Origin: Candidatus Luteimonas excrementigallinarum
GTDB lineage: Bacteria > Pseudomonadota > Gammaproteobacteria > Xanthomonadales > Xanthomonadaceae
NCBI GenBank assembly: GCA_019115725.1
Contig: DXCY01000305.1
Span: 1-23,585 of the forward strand
Reading direction: 5' to 3'
Length of the DNA stretch: 23,585 nucleotides
Position numbers and translations under genes: made by a program. Positions within the stretch are counted from its first letter, which is position 1. Each line of letters opens with the position of its first letter. The notes below the pieces were generated by a model. That model was not told where the DNA came from. It saw nothing but the letters and a program-made list of their open reading frames with translations, and did not search any database. This document shows positions 1 to 7,072 of the stretch, in pieces.

Positions 1-828
1 CAGCAGCAGCAGGCGGCCACTGCGATAGGCCAGCCAGTACAGCAGCACCAGGCCGATGCTGCCGATGATCCCGATCCGCGCCGCCTCCCGCGCGGTGCGC
101 GCGCCGATTTCCATCGAGAACACCCCCGGCCCGGTCATCACCAGCGCGCTCCGCGTACCCGCGCTGATGTCGGCGAATGCGGCATCGATCGCCTCCACCA
201 CCCCGCCCTGGGCGGACGGGTCGAATCCCGCATCGCGGGTGCGCACCAGCAGCAGCGCCTCGTCGCCGGCCCGGGTGAACCACACGCCATCGATCCGCTG
301 CGGCGTGCCATCGGGCTCCCAGGCCTCCGCCAGAGTGGCGATCTCCAGGGTTGGATCGAACGGCAGCAGCGGCTCCACCAGCGCGCCGGCCGGGGAACCC
401 AGGTCCTGCAGCCGGTCCTGGAGCGCTTCGCGCAGCACCGTCTCGTCCAGCGGACGCCCGTCCAGCCCGGGGCTGAGCAGGTAGCGGTAAGGACGCAGGC
501 GCTGCGGAATGGCTTCCAGCCCGGCCTCGGCCTCGCTGCCGTTGGCCACCAGTTCGATCCGCACGTCGTCGGCCAGGGCCTGCTGCAGCGCGCGCGACTG
601 CTGCGCCAGCACATCGGCATCGGCACCACGGATGGCCAGCAGCAGCATGCGGGCACCCGGGCCATCGCCCAGCTCGTCGATCAGCAGCTGCTGCCCGGGT
701 GTTTCCGGCGCCGGCATGAAGGCGCGCAGGTCACCACTCAGGTGCAGGTGCCGGGACACCAGCAGGGCGGATGCCGCCAGCAGGCCCAGCCACAGCAGGG
801 CCAGGGCGAACCGCAGCCGCGGCGACAT
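1..828 (-). CDS. MMPL/RND-like exporter of the xanthomonadin cluster (partial, C-terminus off the edge)
   Basis: The 276 visible codons begin with ATG at 828 and run off the left edge, so this is the N-terminal third of a protein that is usually about 770-800 residues. Residues about 7-25 form a first membrane helix. They are followed by a roughly 225-residue extracytoplasmic domain rich in Ala, Asp and Glu, and a second helix begins near residue 255 (IGIIGSIGLVLLYWLAY). This is the layout of MMPL-family permeases found in aryl polyene and xanthomonadin clusters, where they are thought to move the lipid-linked pigment or its precursor to the outer membrane. The start ATG overlaps the stop of the LolA-like gene (ATGA), which implies translational coupling. 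Family assignment rests on topology and gene neighbourhood, because the diagnostic later helices are outside the window. Confidence 0.8.
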   Translation of the reverse strand, partial: MSPRLRFALALLWLGLLAASALLVSRHLHLSGDLRAFMPAPETPGQQLLIDELGDGPGARMLLLAIRGADADVLAQQSRALQQALADDVRIELVANGSEAEAGLEAIPQRLRPYRYLLSPGLDGRPLDETVLREALQDRLQDLGSPAGALVEPLLPFDPTLEIATLAEAWEPDGTPQRIDGVWFTRAGDEALLLVRTRDAGFDPSAQGGVVEAIDAAFADISAGTRSALVMTGPGVFSMEIGARTAREAARIGIIGSIGLVLLYWLAYRSGRLLLL

Positions 829-1514
829 CAGTCGGCGTGGCCGGCGCTGGCGCGGCACAGGCGCTCGAAGTCCTCCGCGCTGTCCACATCAGCGGCCGCC
901 ACCGTGGCGCTGCCGAGCAGGGTCCGCTGCAGGCTGTCATCGGTGCCGAGCGTCTCGATGCAGCGCAGCTCATCCCCGGCACCGAACAGCGATATGCCCT
1001 GCACGCGCCGGGCCAGGGCACGGTCGCGCGGGGCCATGGTCAGGGTCCAGCCGTCGGCCGCGCCCCAGGCTCCCACGGCGAAATTCTCCTCCAGCGCGTC
1101 ACGATCCCCCGCCAGCAGCGCGCCAAAGGTGTCCTGCAGCCCGGCCAGTTCCGGCGCGCGGGACAGCGAAAAGCTCCGCGGCGAACGCCCGGCGCGCTCC
1201 ACCGTGGCGCGACCGTCCTTGAGCGTGGTGGTCTCGGCATAGGGTGACACCACCTCGCGGATGAGGGTGTTGTCTTCCAGGCGCCGGTATTCGCCGCTGA
1301 TCTTCAGCGGGGTATCGAGCAGTTCCGATTCGCGCAGTTCGACAAAGGGCGTGCGCGCCGCCGCCGGCTGCGCCAGCTGGCGCAGCACCTGGCCGCTGTC
1401 GATCGGCTCAGCCCTGGCGGCTTGGGCCATCACCGCCGCCGGGGCCAGCAGGCACGCCAGCATCGTCGCGGCGAGTGCTGTCCACCGGGGTGCTTTCCTG
1501 ATCGCTGCCGGCAT
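828..1514 (-). CDS. LolA-like periplasmic carrier protein of the pigment cluster
   Basis: This 228-residue protein has a Sec signal peptide: basic n-region IRKAPR, hydrophobic core TMLACLLAPAAV, and a likely cut after the Ala at 30. The mature part resembles LolA/LolB-type lipoprotein carriers, with an N-terminal FVELRESELLDTPLKISGEY-like strand segment. Such proteins sit next to MMPL exporters in aryl polyene clusters and are presumed to shuttle the lipidated pigment across the periplasm. I chose ATG 1514 because GGAAGG lies six bases upstream. An in-frame ATG at 1520 directly abuts that motif and is the alternative (230 residues). Either start lies inside the 3' end of the upstream acyltransferase, an overlap of over 100 bases. 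The downstream stop overlaps the exporter start. The role is inferred from family and context. Confidence 0.8.
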   Translation of the reverse strand: MPAAIRKAPRWTALAATMLACLLAPAAVMAQAARAEPIDSGQVLRQLAQPAAARTPFVELRESELLDTPLKISGEYRRLEDNTLIREVVSPYAETTTLKDGRATVERAGRSPRSFSLSRAPELAGLQDTFGALLAGDRDALEENFAVGAWGAADGWTLTMAPRDRALARRVQGISLFGAGDELRCIETLGTDDSLQRTLLGSATVAAADVDSAEDFERLCRASAGHAD

Positions 1515-2412
1515 CGTCATCCTTCCAGAAGTCGTAGAAATTGAACCAGTTCCAGGGCGCATCGCGCACATGATGTTCCAGCCGCGCGGCGTAACGGCGG
1601 ATGAGCGCCGGAATGGCCGCCGCCCGTTCGCGCCGCGGCAGGTCGATGCCGTCGCTGAAGGGCTCGAACACCAGATCGTAGCGGTTGCCGCCGCGGTACA
1701 GGCCGAACGCCAGTACCACCGGCACCTTGAGCACCGCGGCAATCTGCCACGGCGCCACAGGAAAGCCCGCCGGCGCGCCCAGGAACGGCACCCGCTCCAC
1801 GGTCCCGCCCGGCTGGGCGCGATCCACCAGCAGCGCCACCATCGCCCCGCCCTGCAGCGCCTGCTGGATCTGCAACATGATTGCCGGGCCGGGCTGGCCG
1901 GCATCGATGACGGTGGCCGCCACCTCGGGGTTGAGCTCGTCCAGCAGCTGGGTCACGGCCGCGCTGTGGGCCTTGTCCAGCACCACGCGGATGCTGTAAT
2001 CCGGCCGCCTACGGGCCAGCACCCGCAGCGCCTCGAAACTGCCCAGGTGCGAGCCGAACAGCAGCACGCCCTGGCCGCCATCCACCTGCGCCTGCAGCTG
2101 CTCCACCCCGTGCACGGTGACATCGAAGCGGCGGAAATCCTCGCTCAACAGGAAGCTGCGATCGAGGATGGTGGAGGCGAAGGTGTGGATATGCCGCGCC
2201 ACCTCGTGCAGGCGCGCGGGGCGGCCAAACACGCGGCCCAGATAGGCCCGCGAATCACGCCGCTCGGCCGGGCGCCGCAGCAGGAAATACAGGGTGATCG
2301 GCACCAGGAACAGACGGGTGAAGCCGCGCCCCGCGCCCTTGGCCACGGCCAGGATCAGGCGCACCGCCAGCCGTCCCCCGCCCTCGCGGCGACGCTTCCA
2401 CTCCGCGCTCAC
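1408..2412 (-). CDS. LpxL/HtrB-type lysophospholipid acyltransferase, pigment cluster
   Basis: This 334-residue protein belongs to the LpxL/HtrB acyltransferase superfamily. It has an N-terminal membrane-associated hydrophobic stretch (about residues 33-45, FLVPITLYFLL) and the catalytic H-x4-E motif in GSHLGSFE (His122, Glu127). The typical C-terminal WNWFNFYDFW segment is followed by a hydrophilic tail. In aryl polyene clusters these enzymes are thought to transfer the polyene acyl chain onto a lipid or sugar-lipid acceptor in the inner membrane. The start is GTG at 2412, overlapping the TGA of the dehydratase as GTGA, so the two are probably translationally coupled. The last 36 or so codons double as the start region of the LolA-like gene in another frame. 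The acceptor molecule cannot be read from sequence. Confidence 0.87.
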   Translation of the reverse strand: MSAEWKRRREGGGRLAVRLILAVAKGAGRGFTRLFLVPITLYFLLRRPAERRDSRAYLGRVFGRPARLHEVARHIHTFASTILDRSFLLSEDFRRFDVTVHGVEQLQAQVDGGQGVLLFGSHLGSFEALRVLARRRPDYSIRVVLDKAHSAAVTQLLDELNPEVAATVIDAGQPGPAIMLQIQQALQGGAMVALLVDRAQPGGTVERVPFLGAPAGFPVAPWQIAAVLKVPVVLAFGLYRGGNRYDLVFEPFSDGIDLPRRERAAAIPALIRRYAARLEHHVRDAPWNWFNFYDFWKDDDAGSDQESTPVDSTRRDDAGVPAGPGGGDGPSRQG

Positions 2413-2696
2413 CCGGCCCCCGCCACCACGTCACCGCTGGCCACCTGGGCCTCGCCGCAGATCACCCGGAACCGCCAGCGTCCGGGTGCCGGCTGCTCCA
2501 GGTGGATGCGGGCCTCATCGCCGGGCAGCAGCGGACGCTGGAACTTCACCGCGGGCAGGCGCAGCGTGGGCAGCGGGCCATGGGCGGCCTCGATCGCGGC
2601 CAGCACCCGCTCCAGCACCACCACGCCCGGCACCACCGGACGCCCGGGGAAATGCCCGGGCAGGCAGGGATGGTCATGGGGAATGGTCAGCAGCAT
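2409..2696 (-). CDS. FabZ/ApeI-like 3-hydroxyacyl-ACP dehydratase (hot-dog fold)
   Basis: A short 95-residue hot-dog protein carries the dehydratase signature HFPGRPVVPG at residues 15-24, with His15 as the expected catalytic base. In the pigment pathway it would dehydrate the 3-hydroxyacyl-ACP intermediate in each elongation round, producing the conjugated double bonds. ATG 2696 gives a product beginning MLLTIPHDHPCLPG, matching where these proteins normally begin. Upstream in-frame codons run into the end of the PlsC-type gene, and no strong ribosome-binding site is visible. The protein is short compared with FabZ (about 150 residues), which fits the compact ApeI-like branch. It lies 109 bases after the PlsC-type gene and overlaps the next gene by GTGA. 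A slightly longer protein from a TTG start near 2739 is possible. Confidence 0.8.
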   Translation of the reverse strand: MLLTIPHDHPCLPGHFPGRPVVPGVVVLERVLAAIEAAHGPLPTLRLPAVKFQRPLLPGDEARIHLEQPAPGRWRFRVICGEAQVASGDVVAGAG

Positions 2697-2805
2697 GCGC
2701 TCGGCACCGGCGTGGCAGGGGCGGAAGCATACCAACGCAGCCGCCCCTATCGCCGGGTACGCCACCGGGCAGGCCGCCGGGTGCAGCGCCGGACAGCCGC
2801 TCCGC

Positions 2806-3585
2806 TCAGCGCCCGGCCAGCAGGTCTTCCACGGCTTGCTGGGCACGGCTGGCCAGCTGCTGCCGGTCCAGCGGCACGCCATCGGCCTGCAGCTCCAGGG
2901 GCGCGCCGAAGCAGACCCGGATCGGGCCCGGCCGGGCGCGGAACGCGCCGTCGGGCGGCAGCACCGCACCGGTGCCTTCCAGCGCTACCGGCAGCACCCG
3001 CGCGCCGGATTCGATCGCCACCTGGAACGCCCCCGGCTTGAACCGGCCCATCGTGCCGTCGCGGCTGCGGGTGCCTTCCGGGAAGATGCATACGATCGCG
3101 CCCGAGCGCACCAGCTCCGCCGACCGGCGCAGGCTCAACGTGGCGCCGCGGCGGTCATCGCGCGGGATGAACACCATGCCCATGGCTTTGGCATACCAGT
3201 TGACGAACGGCACGCGGGTCATCTCCTGCTTCAACAGGAACCGCAGCGGCACCGGCACCGCCCGGAACAGCGCGCAGATATCGATCACCGACTGGTGGTT
3301 GGCCACCAGCACGTAAGGCTGCGACCAGTCCACCCGCTCCAACCCTTCCACGTCGAACCGACCCCCCGCCGCGCGCAGCAGCCCCGGCGCCCACAGCCAC
3401 GAGGCCATCCGCAGCGGCACCCGGCGGCGACGGCCGGACAGCGCGTACACCGCCAGCGCCACGCTTACGCAGGCCATGGTCCAGACCAGGGTGAAGACGA
3501 ACTGCAGCAGGTTGAGCGCGGCCCAGCCCCAGCGCGGCAGGGCCGAGCGGCTGTCAACGGGCTCAACGGTCTGGTTCATGGGCAT
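2806..3585 (-). CDS. PlsC-type 1-acyl-sn-glycerol-3-phosphate acyltransferase homologue
   Basis: This 259-residue membrane acyltransferase has an N-terminal hydrophobic helix (about 24-48) and then all four PlsC blocks: NHQSVID (His97, Asp102; the catalytic H-x4-D), FIPRDDRRGA, FPEGTRSRDG (168-177) and the VLPVALEGTG region. PlsC enzymes acylate lysophosphatidate on the cytoplasmic face. In xanthomonadin and aryl polyene clusters a dedicated copy is thought to help build the lipid that carries the polyene. ATG 3585 is preceded by GAGG seven bases upstream, and a second ATG two codons later (3579) has AGGGA at good spacing. There is a 63-base gap from the upstream membrane-protein gene, one of the few gaps in this tightly packed series. 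Whether it also serves general phospholipid synthesis depends on the presence of another plsC. Confidence 0.88.
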   Translation of the reverse strand: MPMNQTVEPVDSRSALPRWGWAALNLLQFVFTLVWTMACVSVALAVYALSGRRRRVPLRMASWLWAPGLLRAAGGRFDVEGLERVDWSQPYVLVANHQSVIDICALFRAVPVPLRFLLKQEMTRVPFVNWYAKAMGMVFIPRDDRRGATLSLRRSAELVRSGAIVCIFPEGTRSRDGTMGRFKPGAFQVAIESGARVLPVALEGTGAVLPPDGAFRARPGPIRVCFGAPLELQADGVPLDRQQLASRAQQAVEDLLAGR

Positions 3586-3648
3586 GTCCCTGCCTCGTGC
3601 GGAGCACCATGGCACCACGCGCCACCCGCTGCTGCAAGCCTGGCCATA

Positions 3649-4392
3649 TCAGCGCAGCTGGTCGCGCCAGAACGCGGGCCCCAGCCCGCCCATCTGCCGC
3701 AGAAACCGGAAGAAGCCGGGGAACCGCCCCGGAAAGCGCAGCCGCCGCAGCTGGAACTCCAGCACGAAGAACCCGGCCACGATGCCGTAATTGAACAGGT
3801 TGGCGAACCACGACCACTGCACATGGGTGATCGTGACGGGCGCTTCCATGCCCAGCCGCGCCAGCAGCCCCTCGGGCGTGGCGATCATCGCCAGCACGAG
3901 GTTGACCGCTCCCAGCACCAGCAGCAGTACCGCCCAGGCCCGGGTCAGCCAGCGGGTATAGGCATCCAGCGCAGGCCCGTCATCCCCGCGCGGAGTGTCA
4001 TCTAGGAGGTTGGCGATGCGGGTGATCAGCGGCGTGCGACCAGGCGCCAGGGTGCGCCCGAACATCCACGCCACCACGCCAATGAAGGCCACCGGCACCA
4101 GCAGCAGCGGCACCGGAGCCAGGCCCGCCCGGTACAGCGCCCAGCAGGCCGCCGCCAACAGCGGCAGCGAGATCCACGCCCACGCGCGCCGCGCCGCCAG
4201 CGGTGACACCAGCATCAGCAGGACCAGGGCCAGCAGCGCACCCAGCGCCAGCAGATGGCTGTCGCGGGCGCTGGACAGGTGGGCAAGCACGCCGTAGCAC
4301 ACCACCAGGGGGATCTCGGCGATCAGGACCACGGGGGAGTCCGGGCCGGGGTGGGCGGGTGGTCCGGCCACCGCCGGCGGAACGCTGTTCAA
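3649..4392 (-). CDS. xanthomonadin-cluster integral membrane protein (six predicted helices)
   Basis: This 247-residue hydrophobic protein has helices at about 22-39, 46-65, 72-88, 93-110, 152-172 and 195-213, and a basic C-terminal tail (RRLRFPGRFPGFFRFLRQ). It resembles the uncharacterised membrane proteins (COG4648-like) that recur beside the acyl carrier protein in aryl polyene and xanthomonadin clusters. No catalytic motif is evident and I assign no reaction. A role as membrane anchor or lipid-intermediate handling factor is only a guess from context. The start codon is TTG at 4390-4392, overlapping the stop of the acyl carrier protein gene as TTGA. That overlap makes the rare start credible, because ribosomes finishing the carrier protein could restart there. 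No other in-frame start codon is placed as well. Confidence 0.78.
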   Translation of the reverse strand: MNSVPPAVAGPPAHPGPDSPVVLIAEIPLVVCYGVLAHLSSARDSHLLALGALLALVLLMLVSPLAARRAWAWISLPLLAAACWALYRAGLAPVPLLLVPVAFIGVVAWMFGRTLAPGRTPLITRIANLLDDTPRGDDGPALDAYTRWLTRAWAVLLLVLGAVNLVLAMIATPEGLLARLGMEAPVTITHVQWSWFANLFNYGIVAGFFVLEFQLRRLRFPGRFPGFFRFLRQMGGLGPAFWRDQLR

Positions 4393-4664
4393 CCAGCGCG
4401 ATGCTGCTGCACGTGCGCAGCCAGCGCGCGCAGGGAGGCGAAGATGCGCAGGTTTTCCTCGTTGTCCGAACGCAGCTGGAAGCCGTAGCGCTTGCTGATG
4501 GCCAGCGAGAGTTCCAGTGCGTCGATCGAATCCAGCCCCAGCCCGGCGTTGAACAGCGGCGCCTCGGGATCGATCTCCCCCGGCTGCACATCCTCCAGGT
4601 TCAGGCTTTCGACCAGCAATTCGGCCAGTTCACGTTCGGCTGGAGTCTGGTTGGACATGCTCAT
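4389..4664 (-). CDS. xanC: acyl carrier protein for xanthomonadin synthesis
   Basis: This 91-residue carrier protein has the 4'-phosphopantetheine attachment motif GLDSIDALELSLAI, with the modified serine at residue 46 (counting from ATG 4664) and an acidic helix II. Its distance from fatty-acid AcpP and its position next to xanB2 and the membrane protein match XanC, the carrier on which the 3-hydroxybenzoyl starter is loaded and the polyene is extended. ATG 4664 and ATG 4658 are both possible starts, and neither has a strong ribosome-binding site. It is the first gene of the minus-strand series and overlaps the next gene by four bases. Activation would need the phosphopantetheinyl transferase at 15458-16072, and loading would need the ligase at 13997-15370. 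The symbol is assigned by context as well as motif. Confidence 0.85.
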   Translation of the reverse strand: MSMSNQTPAERELAELLVESLNLEDVQPGEIDPEAPLFNAGLGLDSIDALELSLAISKRYGFQLRSDNEENLRIFASLRALAAHVQQHRAG

Positions 4665-4776
4665 TTCAAGGTTCAGAAAACAGAGGTTAAAACAGGGATT
4701 CAAGGGCGGCACGTTATGATGCGCGCCCCGGAATGATGGCATGGGCCGACCCAGACGGCGAGCAGCAAGCAGAGGA
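4665..4776. promoter_or_regulatory. divergent promoter region between the pigment operon and xanB2
   Basis: This 112-base region separates the start of the carrier protein gene (minus strand) from the chosen start of xanB2 (plus strand). It is markedly less GC-rich than the genes around it. On the plus strand a -10-like TATGAT lies at 4715-4720, but I see no good -35 at 16-18 bases. On the minus strand, TTGAAT (about 4698-4703) followed 17 bases later by TTTTCT is a possible promoter for the pigment operon. Shared control of starter synthesis and polyene assembly is plausible; no operator is evident. Confidence 0.5.
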
Positions 4777-5802
4777 ATGTTGAACCAGCAGGTGCACCCG
4801 GCGCGTGATGCGCAACAGGAAGAAGAGCGCGTCGGCGCAGGACTGCGCGTGGACTACGTGGAGGACCGGGCGCTGGACGCGCTGCTGGCCGAAGCCAACG
4901 TGCTGGCCGTGTTCGGCTTCGGCAGCCAGGCGCCCCGCAGCGATGATCCGCGCTACCTGCGGATTCCCCTGGAGCCCTGGGGCGAGGCGCCACTGGAAGT
5001 CTGGCGCACCGATGCGCCCGTCCGCCACGGCCGCGACGGCGCGGTGGCCTGGGCCAGCGACGGGCAGCTGTCGTTCGGCGTGATCGAGGTGGACGAGGAC
5101 GGACTCGGGATCGTGGAAGCCGCCCGCCGGGGCTACGAAGCCCTCGGCCGCCATGTGCAAGCCAGCGCGACCCCGCACCTGCTGCGCATCTGGAACTACC
5201 TGGACGCGATCACCCTGGGCGAGGGCGACGACGAGCGCTATCGCCAGTTCTGCCTGGGTCGCGCGGAGGGAATGGGCAGCTTCGACCCCGACCGCCTGCC
5301 CGCGGCCACCGGCATCGGCCGCTGCGACGGCCAGCGGGTCCTGCAGCTGTACTGGCTGTCCTCGGCCCAGCCCGGCACGCCGGTGGAGAACCCGCGCCAG
5401 ATCAGCGCCTACCGCTACCCGCGCCAGTACGGCCCGCAGTCACCCAGCTTCGCCCGGGCCATGCTGCCGCCCGCAGGCAGTGACATCCCGCTGCTGCTGT
5501 CGGGCACCGCCTCGATCGTCGGCCACGCCTCCCGGCATGAAGGCGAGCTGCTGGCCCAGCTGGATGAAACCTTCGCCAACTTCGACGCCCTGGTGGACTC
5601 GGCGCGAGGCGGCCGCCCGCAGCTGCCGGCGCACTTCGGCCCGGGTTCCCGGCTGAAGGTGTACGTGCGCGACCGGGAAGACCTGCCGCGGGTGGCCGAA
5701 GCCCTGGACGCCCGCCTGGGCGAACGGGTGCCGCGCATCGTGCTGCACGCGGCCATCTGCCGGCGCGAACTGGCGGTGGAAATCGACGGCGTGCACGGCT
5801 GA
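4777..5802 (+). CDS. xanB2: bifunctional chorismatase XanB2 (3-/4-hydroxybenzoate synthase)
   Basis: This 341-residue member of the FkbO/Hyg5/XanB2 chorismatase family shows LLRIWNYLDAI (about 135-145), YRQFCLGRAEG, ISAYRYPRQYGPQSPSFARA and LLSGTASIVGHASRHEG. The C-terminal segment AAICRRELAVEIDG places Cys328 seven residues before Glu335, the arrangement I recall for the 3-hydroxybenzoate-forming enzyme Hyg5. XanB2 converts chorismate to pyruvate plus 3-hydroxybenzoate (xanthomonadin starter) and 4-hydroxybenzoate (ubiquinone precursor). The start is uncertain. ATG 4777 gives the usual family length and follows AGAGG closely, while an in-frame ATG at 4741 would add 12 Arg-rich residues. The gene is divergent from the carrier protein gene and 49 bases upstream of hemB. 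The function is confident; the product ratio is not readable from sequence. Confidence 0.93.
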   Translation: MLNQQVHPARDAQQEEERVGAGLRVDYVEDRALDALLAEANVLAVFGFGSQAPRSDDPRYLRIPLEPWGEAPLEVWRTDAPVRHGRDGAVAWASDGQLSFGVIEVDEDGLGIVEAARRGYEALGRHVQASATPHLLRIWNYLDAITLGEGDDERYRQFCLGRAEGMGSFDPDRLPAATGIGRCDGQRVLQLYWLSSAQPGTPVENPRQISAYRYPRQYGPQSPSFARAMLPPAGSDIPLLLSGTASIVGHASRHEGELLAQLDETFANFDALVDSARGGRPQLPAHFGPGSRLKVYVRDREDLPRVAEALDARLGERVPRIVLHAAICRRELAVEIDGVHG

Positions 5803-5851
5803 AACCGCGCCGCGCCGGGCCCGTACAGGCGCCGCGGCGTAGAATGGCGGG

Positions 5852-6844
5852 ATGAACAGACTCCCGATCCGTCCGCGGCGGATGCGCCGTGATGATTTCT
5901 CCCGCCGGCTCATGCGCGAGCACGTGCTGACCACCAACGACCTGATCTGGCCCGTGTTCGTGCACGAGCCTGCCGGCCGCGCGCCGGTGCCGTCGATGCC
6001 CGCCGTGGAGCGCGTATCGATCGACGAGCTACTGCGCCTGGGCGAGCAGGCCTGCGAACTGAAGATCCCCGCCCTGGCGCTGTTTCCGGTGACCGCACCG
6101 GAAGCCAAATCGCTGGACGCCGCCGCCGCATGGGATGCGGACGGACTGGTGCAGCGCGCGGTACGTGCGCTCAAGCAGCGGTTCCCTGGGCTTGGCCTGA
6201 TCACCGACGCGGCGCTGGATCCCTACACCGCCCACGGCCAGGACGGGCTGCTGGATGACACCGGCTACGTGCTCAACGACGAGACGGTGGAAGTGCTGGT
6301 CAAGCAGGCGCTCTCCCACGCCGAGGCCGGCGCCGACGTGGTCGCGCCCAGCGACATGATGGACGGGCGCATCGGCGCGATCCGCGAGGCGCTGGAGGCC
6401 GAAGGCCATATCCACACCCGGATCATGGCCTACTCGGCCAAGTACGCCAGCGCGTTCTACGGTCCCTTCCGTGATGCGGTCGGCTCGGCCGCCGCACTCG
6501 GCAAGGCCGACAAGACCACCTACCAGATGGACCCCGCCAACGGCGAGGAAGCGCTGCGCGAGGTGGAGCTGGATCTGGCCGAAGGCGCGGACATGGTGAT
6601 GATCAAGCCCGGCCTGCCCTACCTGGACGTGATCCGCCGGGTGCGCGACACCTTTGGCGTGCCCACCTTCGCCTACCAGGTCAGCGGCGAGTACGCGATG
6701 CTCAAGGCCGCCGCCGCCAACGGCTGGCTGGATGAGCGCGCCTGCGCCATGGAGGCGCTGGTGGCCTTCAAGCGCGCCGGCGCCGACGGCATCCTCACCT
6801 ACTACGCCCCCGACGCTGCCCGCTGGCTGCGCGAAGACGGCTGA
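5852..6844 (+). CDS. hemB: delta-aminolevulinic acid dehydratase (porphobilinogen synthase)
   Basis: HemB condenses two 5-aminolevulinate molecules to porphobilinogen in haem synthesis. The 330-residue protein has the two active-site lysines, Lys197 (MAYSAKYASAFYGPFRDA) and Lys252 (MVMIKPGLPYLDVI), and the PSDMMDGRIGAIR block. The metal-site segment reads ALDPYTAHGQDG, with no cysteines, so it belongs to the Mg-dependent, zinc-independent class also found in Pseudomonas. ATG 5852 has no Shine-Dalgarno sequence. Instead TAGAAT (5840-5845) ends exactly six bases before it, which suggests transcription begins at or near the start codon. It lies 49 bases after xanB2 and is followed by a REP-containing gap. 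It is probably transcribed on its own as well as by readthrough. No role in pigment synthesis is implied beyond position. Confidence 0.97.
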   Translation: MNRLPIRPRRMRRDDFSRRLMREHVLTTNDLIWPVFVHEPAGRAPVPSMPAVERVSIDELLRLGEQACELKIPALALFPVTAPEAKSLDAAAAWDADGLVQRAVRALKQRFPGLGLITDAALDPYTAHGQDGLLDDTGYVLNDETVEVLVKQALSHAEAGADVVAPSDMMDGRIGAIREALEAEGHIHTRIMAYSAKYASAFYGPFRDAVGSAAALGKADKTTYQMDPANGEEALREVELDLAEGADMVMIKPGLPYLDVIRRVRDTFGVPTFAYQVSGEYAMLKAAAANGWLDERACAMEALVAFKRAGADGILTYYAPDAARWLREDG

Positions 6845-6859
6845 GCCCGTCCCCCCGGC

Positions 6860-6926
6860 GTCGGCCGCGCAGGGCCGACCTGCGACGGAATCAACCCCAC
6901 CGCAGGTCGGGGCTACGCGGCTGACG
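6860..6926. repeat. inverted pair of GTAG/GCAG-type REP palindromes after hemB
   Basis: Two related short palindromes face each other. One (6860-6883, reverse orientation) has arms GTCGGCC and GGCCGAC followed by CTGC. The other (6902-6926, forward) begins GCAG and continues with GTCGGGGC, TAC and a degenerate right arm. They match the motif of the better-preserved copy at 7002. Such REP pairs are typical between genes in Xanthomonadaceae (SMAG-like elements in Stenotrophomonas). The pair may act as a terminator or mRNA 3'-end stabiliser for hemB. Confidence 0.7.
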
Positions 6927-7001
6927 TACCGCCCGCGACCCCGCGCACGTGATTGCCCCCGACGTCCGTCCGACGCCGGCCCCGCGTGCGTGACTACCCC
7001 G

Positions 7002-7026
7002 GTAGGTCGGGGCTACGCCCCCGACG
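7002..7026 (+). repeat. GTAG-type REP palindrome, well-preserved copy
   Basis: This copy starts with the GTAG head, then arm GTCGGGGC, a TAC loop and arm GCCCCCGAC, giving a strong hairpin with one extra C. The same motif, with small changes, recurs at 6902, 10792, 10862, 10898 and 23564. It ends 13 bases before the -10-like TAGACT of aroE. Confidence 0.75.
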
Positions 7027-7039
7027 CCCGCCGCGGGAG

Positions 7040-7070
7040 TAGACTGGACGGGCCAGTGCAGGGAGGTCCG
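7040..7070 (+). promoter_or_regulatory. aroE -10-like box and ribosome-binding site
   Basis: TAGACT at 7040-7045 is a plausible -10 element, and AGGGAGG at 7060-7066 is a strong Shine-Dalgarno sequence six bases before ATG 7073. This gene therefore has a conventional leader, unlike hemB nearby. No convincing -35 is visible because the REP element occupies that region. Confidence 0.45.
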
Positions 7071-7072
7071 CC

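Noticed and set aside
138..1242. Several 66-237-codon open frames overlapping the exporter and LolA-like genes
   Set aside because: All are shadows in other frames or antisense. The true exporter frame runs off the edge and has a membrane helix, correct overlap and family topology.
1261..4005. 914-codon open frame on the plus strand
   Set aside because: It lies antisense to four well-supported pigment genes. Its translation is Arg/Gln/His/Pro-rich with no domain; absence of stops is a GC-content effect.
6845..7072. Possible CRISPR array in the repeat-rich gap after hemB
   Set aside because: Repeat copies alternate in orientation, vary in sequence and are irregularly spaced, and no cas genes are present. 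They fit REP palindromes.
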